From Glandiceps talaboti (taxonomy: Eukaryota; Hemichordata; Enteropneusta; Spengelidae): a stretch of DNA of 64,000 nucleotides. The notes beneath the pieces are model-generated. The model was given only the letters and a program-made list of their open reading frames with translations, was not told the origin of the DNA and did no database searches. The translations under genes were made by a program, and so were the position numbers. Where the stretch lies: contig NC_135562.1 of NCBI RefSeq assembly GCF_964340395.1, positions 3,943,634 through 4,007,633 on the forward strand, given 5' to 3'. Shown here piece by piece: positions 1 through 12,755 of the stretch (positions are counted from its first letter, which is position 1; every line of letters starts with the position of its first letter).

Positions 1-468
1 AACAAAACAATACTGTAAATAATCGAGTCTATAATATTTCACGTCATCATATAATTCATAAGTCTATGTAATTCATTAATGTGACACGTGTATATCAAAT
101 GCTGCATAACGTAATTAACCGGATGGATGTACAAACCTTTCTGACATCATATCTGTCTTACGTCATCTTTCTATTTCAGACAATTATTACATAACGCTTT
201 ACTTACTTAATCTCTTGCCAACAATATAATGAACGTCTGGCGTCTTCAGTAGCACTGATAAAAGAGCACACTTTTTAGATTATTGGTAGTTTTTTCTCCT
301 TCCTGATTTCACGTATTATGTTTTCTTTATTGATATGCACCAATTTCATATTTACTTAGGTCTATTCCATCGCTAGTTTGTATTAATTCATATCCAGCAC
401 ACTGAAAGTATACATTAATCAAGAAACGTCGAGGGAATTGCCTCCTAAATGCTGAACTATTCATTAAT
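1..468. other. AT-rich non-coding sequence
   Basis: No supported exon, RNA gene or repeat is visible before the pentanucleotide array. Confidence 0.4.
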
Positions 469-866
469 ATTGTATTGTATTGTATTGTATTGTATTGTAT
501 TGTATTGTATTGTATTGTATTGTATTGTATTGTATTGTATTGTATTGTATTGTATTGTATTGTATTGTATTGCATTGTATTGTATTGTATTGTATTGTAT
601 CGTATCGTATCGCATTACATTGTCATTGCGTTGCGTTGCGTTGTACTGTGTGGTATTGTATTGTATTGTATTGTATTGTATTGTATTGTATTGTATTGTA
701 TTGTATTGTATTGTATTGTATTGTATTGTATTGTATTGTATTGTATTGTGTCGTGTCGTGTCGTATTGTATTGTATTGTATTGTATTGTATTGTATTGTA
801 TTGTATTGTATTGTATTGAATTGTATTGTATTGTATTGTGTCGTGTCGTATAGTATCGTATCGTAC
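469..866. repeat. (TTGTA)n pentanucleotide array
   Basis: About 400 bp of TTGTA repeats. They are interrupted near 600-655 and 745-765 and at the end by variants (CGTAT, TTGCG, GTGTC), which look like local variant spread. Open frames appear on both strands only because the unit contains no stop codon. Confidence 0.98.
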
Positions 867-2739
867 GAATACTAAACGTACAATTACAGACACTAAAGTT
901 ACAATATTGAAGGACATGACAAATAGTTGTAACAGAGCTAATCAGACGTTATGCTCCGTCAAGTGATTAAACATTAAATAGTATAGTAAAATAAATTATT
1001 GATTATGGGATTGATTATATTCCTGGTTGATAATAGATCAATGACTTGATTGATGTAACGATTTGGAATGACGTACTTGTTGCTTCGATTTATAATATTC
1101 TTCATTTTTTACGTCCTCCATTTATCACATCTTGTTTGTTCAGGAAGAGTGAACATATATTTTGATGTCTTTGAAACTTTCCAATGACGTCAGTAGGCTA
1201 ATATGTAACGGACAGCTTACAGTCACTTTAACATTCCCGCTAAAATTCAAGTTTTTGTCGACCTTTCTCTATCGGTTGAAGAGTGGAACGTTATTAGATA
1301 AATTGCTAATATATTAACGTCAAATGTAACACGTTAAAGAAAATTGTTATTAAGGGGAAACTACATGACAAAGACGCTTTACAATACCTCATTAATTCAT
1401 GTTTAACGCGCATACTTCAATACAGAATGTTCCTATCCATTGATGTCGACAACCTGTACACTATCCTTACCTCTGGAATAATAGAAGTGTCTGGGTAATA
1501 AGACTGAAAGGCATGGCAGGGTGACGTCATAAAAATGAATCAATCGTTCAATCATTTTGGATTAATCAGACGAAAGTGATGTACAACAAATCTGTGCATG
1601 ATCAGAGTGGTTTCACTGATATTCTTGGATGAGTGATTTTGTAATGCAGAATCGATATAACGCTGACTTGAAACCATTACATAGCCGAGAAGCTGCCTAC
1701 TAAAGTGAATCTTTCAAATCGTTACATAGTGGTTATACTGCCAACTAAACTATATCGTGGCAAGGTATGGTAGACAAGCTAGTACACACGTTGATCCAGT
1801 GAGTTTTCATACGTTATTCGAGGTTGTATTTGTCAGTGTCATTTACTTGTCATTTTTCGTCACCCGAGGTTATATTGTCGTTGTCGGTAAATTTGGATAA
1901 CCCATCACAGACGTCTATGGAATAGGCATGTTCGTGAAGGAATAGGTCACACCTTTCAAGTAGTCGGTAAGTATTAATATTGTTAATTTCTATTTCAATG
2001 TGAAGGGTTTGGGATATTTCATATGGAACAAATCCTTGCATTGGTCGCCAGTTTCTCTAAGACCATACATTTTACATAAATTGTTACCTGAGGAAACAGA
2101 TACACTTGTCAACATGTGTAATATATAGGTTACAAATATCAAATAAGGTTCACAGATTTGTTTTGGGTACCTGACGCCATGAAAAAAATATTTATGGACG
2201 TCATCCAACAGTTTGTAATAACTGTTTGTGTCTTGATTTACATCTAGACATGTAGCAAGACGAAATAAGCTTTTGGGATACTTTGAATATTTTCATAAAA
2301 ATAGTTCATAAATGTCCATATTTTTAATTACAATGTTTGGAAACTGTTGATTATAAAAGCAGAAATTGGTTTTATACGTTAGAGGATGGTGAGCTGGATG
2401 GGTGAGGGGTACATGTCATCGAACAGAAATACCTAGACTATGTCATTGAGTGACATCGAATGTTGATTAGCTGATGAAGGGCCTCTCTCTGTATGTTTTA
2501 TTGATCACTATTGATATTGTAGATGTGTAAACAGTTCAGACTGCAGCAAGTTTGATTTTCATCGCATAAAACATACAAGAAACAAAAGACATTACTTTCC
2601 TAGAATTCTTACTAATACAACAGTTGTAAAGTATAGTGTATTTACAAAGCTAGCGTATTCGATTGACTGGAGACATTAAGACAATGTTTCACAACAAAGA
2701 ATGTAAAACAAAGGACGTGATAGACAGGCAGAACAGGCT
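867..2739. other. Non-coding stretch, no supported gene
   Basis: No recognisable exon or repeat. A weak minus-strand open stretch at 1850-2208 is discussed under the rejected items. A CRE-like TGACGTCA occurs near 1185. Confidence 0.35.
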
Positions 2740-3070
2740 AGGCAACATATTTCAAATTTTGACGATTGGGTTGGGCAGAATATCGAGCGAAATTCTAATA
2801 TACCATTTTGACGATTGAGTTAGACAGAATAAGCTATCACAGTTCACATATAACATTTCATGATTTTGATGATAGAAAACCGACTTCTAAAATACAATTT
2901 TCAACAGATTTAGTCAAAATAGACTAGTTTATTTCAAATGAAAAATTTTGATGATTGAATTCGGCTGAAAACCGACTTCTGATATAGCATTTTGACGACT
3001 GAGTTTTACAGAATAAGGTAGGTTGTTTCAAATCTAACATTTTATCGACTGGTAGCAAAAACATCTAGAT
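2740..3070. repeat. Degenerate tandem repeat
   Basis: The phrases TTTGACGATTG, CAGAATAAG, AACCGACTTCT and ACATTTT recur several times in the same order with drift. This suggests an old minisatellite with a unit of roughly 60-120 bp. No coding potential is seen. Confidence 0.5.
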
Positions 3071-5139
3071 TATTTTGAATCTATTAGTTTTACTATAAGT
3101 TAAGCAGACTAATATAGCACATTTCGAAAAAATCTGTCATTGTGACGTTTAAGTCAAGTAGACTAGGCTTTTTTATTTCTTAACGCTTATTAGATCTATC
3201 CTGACATAAATAGTCTAATGACAAATTACTTGCTTAGTCTCTATCTTAACTGTTTCAAAATGGTGGGTACTAACGGTATCTAATTACACTAATTTAAGGA
3301 TAGATAAAACGACATGGTTTGTTAGACTATACAAATTGATGTTATATGCAGTGGCATTCTCTAAGTCCATATAGGCTTCTATACAACGGAACACGGTAGT
3401 GGACACTACATACCTTATTCTATTCAGACGACGTCGATGGCAGCTTTAAACGAAGAGTCGTCGCTCTTTTGCACAAATTGTCTAGTTTCAATGCTTTTGA
3501 CTGAGTAGCAGAATTCTGTCTCTGATATTGACAATTGTACTATTTTTAGTTGAATACATTCTTTCAGTATCACTTTTACTTTTTGTATCAAATCTATACA
3601 ATTTTCGATTACTTTGATCAGAACAGTTTCAAAAGGTACGTTTTTAAGAAAAAAAATGAAACTCTGTTTAATGTCTGAAATGATAGTTTCAATTCTAGCA
3701 TCAAACATTCTAGTTATTAACGTTATTGTCACATTTTCTCATCAAAGAATAATACTAAAGAAGGATGGAGAAGCATTTATAAGAATCTTTACTAAACCAA
3801 ATCAAATCAGATCACGTCCGCCTTGTAATAACTGCCTCTCGACCCAACACAAAAATACCCTCAATAACAATAGATATTACATAGTATTTACCGCTAAACT
3901 AAACATGAAAACAGGATATGACGTTAAATAAAGGAATTTACAATTTTCAGGTGACGCACTTATTTACTGGAAGATGGGCCTAATTGCAACTCGGTCACAC
4001 ATCTAACACGTCACTATTATTTCCGCAAATTGGCATCTATGAGTCATTTAACAAAGGTGAAACGCCTAACTGGTGAAGGTCATGGGTAAAAGTGGATGTC
4101 AAGGTTAATGGTCTTTGATAAATTGAAACCTTCAATTATTCACTTTCACTACAGTATTCAATTGTATAATTGTATATTTAGTCAACCATAAAACAAGAAT
4201 ATACATTGATGCACCTGACACGGAACAGATGAACATAGTGCACTCACAAACAAATCATATTATATCGTAAAGCCGTTTTATAAAAAAAAGGGCATGCAAT
4301 CTGGTGAGGTCAAACTCTACAAAATTACACTGGGTGAAGATAAAACATTATGACAGCCACATATGTGGTATACCACAGTGTGAGAATTTTGACATTTGAC
4401 GTAGGAGTAGAATGAACATTAGTCTAGGGGAACTGCTTGATTGAAACTGAGATAGCTGGAAATTCAAGCACATAGAAGTAAACTGGATCTTTATAGCAGT
4501 ATAAAGATAAAATCTAATCTCTCTGTGACTAAATGTGCTTTTCAAGGCCTCACGTATGCAATTTATTTTTCATTCTACAAGCGAGTGAATCATGTATTGT
4601 TAGAAAGTTTGAATCTAAACCATTTCATAAATTGTGACATCACATCATTCGATCACATACCTGTCGTTTTTTAATGTTTCCCAATAATAATTCGTCAAAA
4701 TGTTCTAAATTGTTAGGATAGATAAGAATCATCTGATTATAGCTGATATACCGATAGCAACGTTCGTACAATTTCAAGTAATTGTATTTTCACGTCTCTA
4801 AAACCTCTAGGGACGGCATGCTTGAGTGTCACTCTCGAGTGTATATTTTTGCATATTAAGTGAGTAAGATTCATGGTCAAAGGTCATTCTGAAGGTACTT
4901 CAAATATAACACATTACGCAGAAATAAAACGTTGGCTACTTTTTGTTTTAAATTTTAAACATTTAAATTTTAAACATTGGTCTATGCTTCATTTATCGTC
5001 TGGTCGACAAAAAATCTTACAAAACACAATTTCTTTTCATCGTCTTGAGTGACTAAAAGCTTACCAATGCATTGCTACATTTTCCGTATATGGGCTCCCA
5101 TAATCGTTACCAAATCACATACACATTGCAACATACAGT
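3071..5139. other. Non-coding stretch, no supported gene
   Basis: Only short AT-rich open frames without splice context or family resemblance. A short piece near 4358-4420 (CCACATATGTGGTATACCAC) resembles sequence near 44610, so some dispersed repeat may be present. Confidence 0.35.
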
Positions 5140-5235
5140 CCGATTCAAGTTACCGTTCACCGGTTTTATTTAATACAAATATACAGAAACCAATAAGAAA
5201 CTGTATATTCTACACTAACATAGCCAGATCGCCAT
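5140..5235. repeat. Dispersed repeat, copy 1 (partner at 47905)
   Basis: It shares AAGTTACCGTTCAC, ACCAATAAG and ATTCTACACTAA, in order and at similar spacing, with 47905-47985. Direct orientation, about 75-80 bp. Confidence 0.65.
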
Positions 5236-5914
5236 CTTTTGCTACATTGTGTCTGTCATGAAATAAAGCATTTAGACATACTGCAACTAGATGCAGACAC
5301 GCGGGCACCAATGTTTTGATGTCTGCATTTGATATATACATAGTGGCACATTAGTTCATTTCATTTAGACAAAATGTGGCAAGAAACTGTATTCATTCAA
5401 TCATGTTATCTTAAAGTGTAATATGTGCAGTTTCATACTCGTCTGTGTGATTGTATCAAACAGAGCCGCTGAAAGGTAATATGAAACGTGCTTTACTTTT
5501 CATACATGTCAATGTGAAATATAACAATTACATCAAAAGATTAGTCTAAGCATTGCAATTCGCTCCGACATGGGATGGTTTATTTGATATCTATTTTTGG
5601 CCCATCTCGTCCACGAGAAGATTGTATGTAACATATATAGGACTTTCACGAGACAAATCTCTTTCCTCTAGAATTACACAACCCTGCTGTGTTAAGCAGT
5701 ATAAGTACTGATTTTTATCAAGTAAATCAACAACATCACTTTCCTAAATGATCGGCATTCATCAGAAATGTATATTGTACATAAAGGCTTCTCAGTGGTG
5801 AAAACTCACTGACACTCTTTGCTCTGTTGTAACTTGAATGATTTCTGGTCAGCTGTTTCAGGTAGTGATGATTTGTAGTATTTAATTCTAGTCTTTTTTA
5901 TTGTTGTTGATCTT

Positions 5915-5947
<33 letters not shown>
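5915..5947. repeat. (GTT)n trinucleotide repeat
   Basis: About 11 GTT units, flanked by T-rich sequence. Confidence 0.95.
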
Positions 5948-6142
5948 TTGTTCTTGTTTTTCGATTAGGTCACTACACAAATTATTCTATGGGAACTGGT
6001 TAATAGGCGATTGATAAAGGGCAGAAGGGCACTTTTTATCACATTGTATTCTCATGTCCATTGTTTAAATGAAATAGATTATTAGAATGTAAACTTGTTT
6101 TTTTAATATACTACACATAATAATGGTTTAAATAATGACATA

Positions 6143-6184
6143 CCCCTACCCCCCCCCCTAACCCCCAACCCCCATCCCCACCCC
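6143..6184. repeat. C-rich low-complexity tract
   Basis: Runs of C broken by TA, AA and AT in a (C)4-9 pattern. It is superficially i-motif/G-quadruplex-like (the minus strand has G runs), but its AC-spaced layout is ordinary low complexity. Confidence 0.8.
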
Positions 6185-6634
6185 GTATGACTACATATAT
6201 GTCAGGCTTGGTTTATTTGCTAATCATAGACCATGGTCACATGGCCATATAACTAGTTATCTTTAAACATGTATATTGAACTTGAATGTTTTATTAAGAA
6301 GGTAAATAATACGCGTCATTATAAATTAATAATATGGTTACAAAGCAAAACTGATAGCTATAAGAATGATAGTAACGTATCCGATAACTTCTAATCAGTA
6401 AATACTGAACCAGTAAAGAGCCGACAGTTATCAGAATAATGAATAATAAATGAATGCAGATCTGTGTGCAAATTCGGAATCATTCGATTGACAAGTGTGT
6501 CAACTGTAAAGGCTAAAATGTGTACAGTGATAGCTCATATGAATTATGTATCATTTTGGGCCGTCGTTTCTCAATTAGAAACTCTGAGGTACGATTTCCT
6601 TTGGTACTTTATCAATACATGGTAATGTATAACA

Positions 6635-6744
6635 TTTTCGCTGCGTCCGACATCTTTTTCTATGCATTATTTCAATAGTATTGTTGGTGCTGCTTTTATT
6701 GTTTATTGCTACAGTTGTTGTAAATGATGCTGTTGTTGAGGCTG
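6635..6744 (+). repeat. 110-bp repeated block, copy 1
   Basis: Nearly the same sequence recurs at 7508-7617 in the same orientation. It includes TCCGACATCT, TTCAATAGTATTGTTGGTGC and TTGTTGTAAATGATGCT. The copies flank the foldback element at 6880-7126, so block, foldback and block may be one larger repeat structure. Confidence 0.85.
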
Positions 6745-6879
6745 TTGTCTTTACTGTTGCAGTATTTGTTTCTCGTGCTGTTTTATTGCCTATTCAGGTC
6801 ACACCATTATTCTTTAAACCTGCCCTTATCAAACCATAACAATTCACAATGGCACTGTCGAACACGAGATTTCATCTCA

Positions 6880-7126
6880 GCAAATGTATCAAGATCAGTG
6901 AGACTGATAAACAGGTTTCATGTTGAGAGATCGATAGACACAATAAAAATAACACAAGCGTCCCTTACACAATGTCTGCTCTGTACTTTGTTACATTTGT
7001 ATTTATTTTTGTTATCATTAATGAAATACTGAGAATATACTTTGTAAGGGTGGTTGTGTATTATCTTTTTATGTTGTCAATTCAACATGAAACCCTGTGA
7101 TCAGTCTCACTGATCTTGATAGTAGT
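6880..7126. mobile_element. Foldback / MITE-like inverted repeat
   Basis: The left arm (about 6880-6965) and right arm (about 7035-7126) are imperfect reverse complements. Both contain ATCAAGATCAGTGAGACTGA and a TTTCATGTTGA block on the appropriate strands. The loop is about 70 bp. One arm is recognisable again at 53085-53180, so this is a family member and not a chance hairpin. A short open frame across it is not considered a gene. Confidence 0.7.
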
Positions 7127-7507
7127 TTAATGGCATTTTGCAAGTTAAGACGAAATCTCCAGTTTATGGTGTAACATGTATTGACTATGTGATCTCCATC
7201 TGTGTCCTTGATTGTATGTGTAGTTATGGATTCTGTAATTAAAGATTGCTAACGTAGATAATTTATTCATTCAATTCAATAAAATGTGAATTTATAGACA
7301 CTGTCAGATTCAAAACAATATAGTAATGTCTGTCTGAGATAGAAAGTATAAAGTTAATCTCTGACCCAATCAAGGAAATAACGCCATTTATAGTTTTACG
7401 ACATCATGGGGATTTAGTTTAGTGTTCTTGTCTACAATTGCATGATTATACCGATGCTGATACTTCCATGTCTAATGTTATATAGTTGAGGATCTTTCTT
7501 CAAAATG

Positions 7508-7617
7508 TTTTCGCTGTGTCCGACATCTCTTTCTATGTATTATTTCAATAGTATTGTTGGTGCTGCTTTTATTGTTTATTGTTATAGTTGTTGTAAATGA
7601 TGCTCGTGTCGAGGCTG
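7508..7617 (+). repeat. 110-bp repeated block, copy 2
   Basis: Second copy of the block at 6635-6744, differing at a handful of positions. It lies about 870 bp downstream in the same orientation. Confidence 0.85.
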
Positions 7618-7968
7618 ATTCCCTGAATCAACGTTGCTAAGACCGAAAAACTGCACATAATAAATTATATTATCTAAATTAGAACACTCCTCCATAACCA
7701 ATTTCTTCGCAATTGCCATTATGAAAGCTTGTTCCAAGTTCTTTTGAAATACTAAACGAAACTGTGGAGTTCATTGTCTGGTTTTCACATTCCTTTTCTC
7801 CCAAAGAGTTCTGACAGAGTTCGGCGACCGTATTGGATTATAAAAAACATTCATTTTGATATGACTTCTACTTCAAATTAAGTGTAAAGTAAACCTTAAA
7901 CTTGTTTCTTGATTTTAACTAGTACTGAATGTGAATTTCCTTGAGGAAAGGAACAGCATATTCCAAGG

Positions 7969-8042
<74 letters not shown>
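7969..8042. repeat. (AT)n microsatellite
   Basis: Pure AT dinucleotide array. It is the microsatellite tail of the minus-strand hammerhead element at 8043-8113. Confidence 0.97.
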
Positions 8043-8046
<4 letters not shown>

Positions 8047-8072
8047 TTGGTAGTACTGGAACTCTTTCTTGG

Positions 8073-8112
8073 GTGTAACTCGGAGTTTCACGCATATTGC
8101 GATCATCAGACA

Positions 8113-8113
<1 letters not shown>
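8073..8113 (-). ncRNA. Hammerhead ribozyme (minimal type I), HHR-1
   Basis: Reading the minus strand: stem I GUGU, CUGAUGA, stem II with CGC/GCG around an AAUAU loop, GAA, a 3-bp stem III ACU/AGU closed by CCG, U17, then ACAC. ACAC pairs fully with the opening GUGU. All core nucleotides of the hammerhead consensus are present. Predicted cleavage lies between 8077 and 8076. The very short stem III is typical of hammerheads in Penelope-like elements and retrozymes (established knowledge). Stem II has a U-U at its base. Fold and core are read from sequence; activity is inferred. Confidence 0.8.

Positions 8114-8114
<1 letters not shown>

Positions 8115-8162
<48 letters not shown>
8115..8162. repeat. 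(AT)n microsatellite
   Basis: AT array on the 5' side of HHR-1 (minus-strand sense). The hammerhead element is therefore enclosed by AT repeats on both sides. Confidence 0.97.
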
Positions 8163-8164
<2 letters not shown>

Positions 8165-8481
8165 AATATATTATAAATATATATTTATATATATTATATA
8201 TATTAATAACATATATGGTTTATTCAACTTTTATTAGTTTTATCGTTCTACGAGGTGACAGGTAATCCTCTAGTTGCTTACACATACGATGATAAGTGCT
8301 CTATAACTCAAAGGTCGCTCCGTCTTTCAAATACATTTCAATCAGTTTAACTGAAGCCTCGTTTATGACAGTAATCTCTCCAGATAAGTGACTGTTTGAG
8401 GTTATTGTGGTTACCAAGTAACGTCATAGGGTTAAATAATGTTTCCAATTTTGTTTTATCAGGAAGAGAGCATCACAGATC

Positions 8482-9481
8482 ATGGGTCAAGATTTCATTA
8501 GGTTCCTTGTTTTGGCTCCAACCTTTGTAGCTTCAGCTCCAACGCCAGGTAAGAAAAATAATTTCAATAATACTGCACGTCTGTTTCGCAGGCTCCTGAC
8601 TCTAACTGATTCGCTGATCTCACAACATTGTTTTTTCCGATGAAATAATTTCAATGTACCAAATGATCGAACACGGAAGTGAAAAATAATAAAAGTTAAA
8701 TAAAATAACTGTTAAGAATCCAATAGTAATGCAATTTTGGCTTGTCGAGTTTATCTGTACCTATGCCTATAATAAAGGTAAGTTTCAAGCAATGACACTA
8801 TGCCTTGACCTTCACCTTCACCTTCGTGTCAAATGGCAAATTTATCGATATTGTTGCAGATTGTATTTCTAGAGAACACTGTTCAAACGTGTATATATAT
8901 ATATATATATTGTTAGAGGTAAGCTATCTATTCAGACATTGATTTGACCTTTTCCGTGTCATTAACTTTAGAAAGCTTTGAAAGTTTTGTTTAAAGGGTC
9001 ACCATTCAATTGATTACATCCATGTTATCATCGGTAACATTTTTATTTATTGCACAAATAATCTATGATACAAACAATGTAATATGAAACATATTTGTCT
9101 TTTTTTTGTACACAAATAATGTATTACATAACCGACAACACTCGTTAATTTGTGCTTCACCTGTATTCTATCTTTAACTTCATCAAGGATCAACAGTAGG
9201 AAGTCCTATGGCAACATACAACACAGGTACGACAGAATTACTTGGATAAGGGTGGGTGGGTGGGTGGGTGGGTGGGTGGGCGAGTGAGTGGATGGATGGA
9301 TGGATGGATGGATGGATGGGTGGGTGCGTGGAAGGGAACAAAGGGATGTATTATGTATGTATGTATTGTATGTATGTATGTATGTATGTATGTATGTATG
9401 TATGTATGTATGTATGTATGTATGTACGTACGTACGTACGTACGTATGTATGTATGTATACATGGAGACAAACAGATAGAC

Positions 9482-9516
<35 letters not shown>

Positions 9517-10044
9517 GGCCAGATAGATAGATTAATGTATCTCTGAACAAGGAGCAGACTGGACTAAGCAGTCTCATTACAGGATGGATTTTATAAAACA
9601 GATATCGTTAACACTAATTGAAAAGGAAGATTTATCATTCAATGTGATACATTAATTTATCAATTGTCTCATAATAGTTTTAATATATTAAGTGCCTTTC
9701 ATCCTTATATATTGTGTCAATAGTTCAAACCTATTTACATGATATATGGCCACATTACAATTTAAGATATGTTTTTTTGTCTAGACTTTAAACGAACTGG
9801 GGATACAATCCACTCTATTATGCATATTAAATAACTGCATAATGTAGTTTAAGAATACTCATATTTTTGTGTATTTCGACTGATACTGACGAATGGTTTC
9901 CGTCACTGATGGTGCACTTGTGACACGTATGTATGTATGTATGTATGTATGTATGTATGTATGTATGTATGTATGTATGTATGTATGTATGTATGTATGT
10001 ATGTATGTATGTATGTGTGTGTGTGTGTGTGTGTGTGTGCGTGC

Positions 10045-10076
<32 letters not shown>

Positions 10077-10179
10077 ATGTATGTATGTATGTATGTATGT
10101 ATGTATGTATGTATGTATGTATGTATGTATGTATGTGTGTGTATGTATGTGTATGTGTATGAGTGTTGGTGTGTGTGTA

Positions 10180-10210
<31 letters not shown>

Positions 10211-10316
10211 ATGTATGTATGTATGTATGTATGTATGTATGTATGTATGTATGTATGTATGTATGTATGTATGTATGTGTGTGTGTATGTATGTGTATGT
10301 GTATGAGTGTTGGTGT

Positions 10317-10378
<62 letters not shown>

Positions 10379-11292
10379 TTATATTTCGTATGTCTTCACT
10401 AGAGGATTGTGCAAAAATAAAATTTGATTATATAGTTAGTAATGTTGTTATTCGTAAAAGAGCTAAAGCTTACAATTCAAACACCGAAATGTTAGACCGG
10501 ATCGTCTCAATCACGACACCACTCGTGTAGTTAATTCAAATATAACCATAAACATGATTATATAAGGTGATGATTGTCGCAGCAAATGTGCTCGCACACA
10601 CCATATCTAGGCATTTTGACAATCAAACTTTGAGCCAGCAAAAACAGGACATTTATTTACATGTATCTAGATCTGTAAATTTTGACAACAGACAGAGTGT
10701 TTAATATTTAATCGCTACAATAACGAACGTGGGGTTATTAGATGACCCATTCCCTTGAAACGTTAAGTAAACTGTATTTAAAAGAAAATGGAATGGCACT
10801 AGACAGCTGCACCTTCCATTCATGTATTTCATTGCCGTCAATACCGTCGTTAATGACTTGCAGTTGTTTCGGAAGTAATATTGTTCAAAGCGACTCTCTT
10901 AAAATAAATAAGAAAAATAAATGTTTGAGGTAATTTCCGGCATGTTTTTGAATGATATTAAACATAGGATGTGACTGCCAATCACATACATTAATGAGGT
11001 TGTCTTTATTTAAAAACTCAATGATTTATTTCCGTTGTTTAGTCCAATTCTATTCTTCCATGGTTATGGAGAAAAGTCATTCATATTTCTAAAACATATT
11101 ATTGATGGCTTACATTTTGGTGCATTGTTTATATATTTTTGATTATTAGATAAAGTAAAAGGAGGCATCCTGCCAGAAAACTTTACTTATGTGCTTGTTG
11201 GGATTGTAGTGGCTCTTTTTCTCATCGGCGTGTTCAGTGTGTTCTGTTCGTGGTACCGAAGCTCCAAAAGAAGCCGTTCTACAGATCTCTGA
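8482..11292 (+). CDS. Small single-pass membrane protein, 3 coding exons (unknown family)
   Basis: Coding exons are 8482-8548, 9188-9226 and 11150-11292, joined in phase 1 at both junctions. The donors are GTAAGA and GTACGA, and each acceptor ends in AG. The predicted product is about 83 aa. It starts [19 protein letters not shown], a good signal peptide. A short Ser/Thr/Pro-rich ectodomain and an NFT glycosylation site follow. Next comes a membrane segment ([20 protein letters not shown]) and a basic, Ser-rich tail ending in DL before TGA. The likely topology is type I. An acceptor-like TTTTATCAG just before 8461 suggests an upstream 5' UTR exon. Exon 2 is only 39 bp, so its use is the least certain part. 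AATAAA occurs at 12233. I do not recognise the family. Confidence 0.55.
9250..9518. repeat. Compound microsatellite in intron (GGGT/GGAT/GTAT/GTAC/CAGA)
   Basis: Five related tetranucleotide blocks in succession within intron 2 of the small membrane-protein gene. The open frames over it on both strands come from stop-free tetranucleotide repeats. Confidence 0.97.
9930..10377. repeat. (ATGT)n/(GT)n compound array
   Basis: Alternating ATGT and GT tracts. A 60-odd-bp interruption containing GAGTGTTGGTGTG occurs twice (near 10160 and 10305), so part of the array has itself been duplicated. Intronic. Confidence 0.97.

Positions 11293-12752
<1,460 letters not shown>

Positions 12753-12755
<3 letters not shown>

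Noticed and set aside
449-917. Overlapping frames on both strands over the TTGTA array
   Set aside because: A stop-free pentanucleotide repeat read in several frames; no coding signal.
1850-2208. Two overlapping minus-strand frames with fairly protein-like composition and possible acceptors near 2093 and 2062
   Set aside because: No matching upstream exon, donor or family resemblance was found. Could be a terminal exon, but support is too thin.
3424-3732. 102-codon minus-strand frame
   Set aside because: AT-driven Ile/Lys/Val composition, no motif, no splice partner.
6143-6184. C-run tract as a telomere-like or quadruplex element
   Set aside because: Irregular C runs of no fixed period; not a TTAGGG-type repeat, and a regulatory role is unsupported.
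9206-10530. Several 60-197-codon frames with Cys-Met-Tyr-Val or Gly-Trp patterns
   Set aside because: Products of ATGT, GT and GGGT microsatellites inside an intron.
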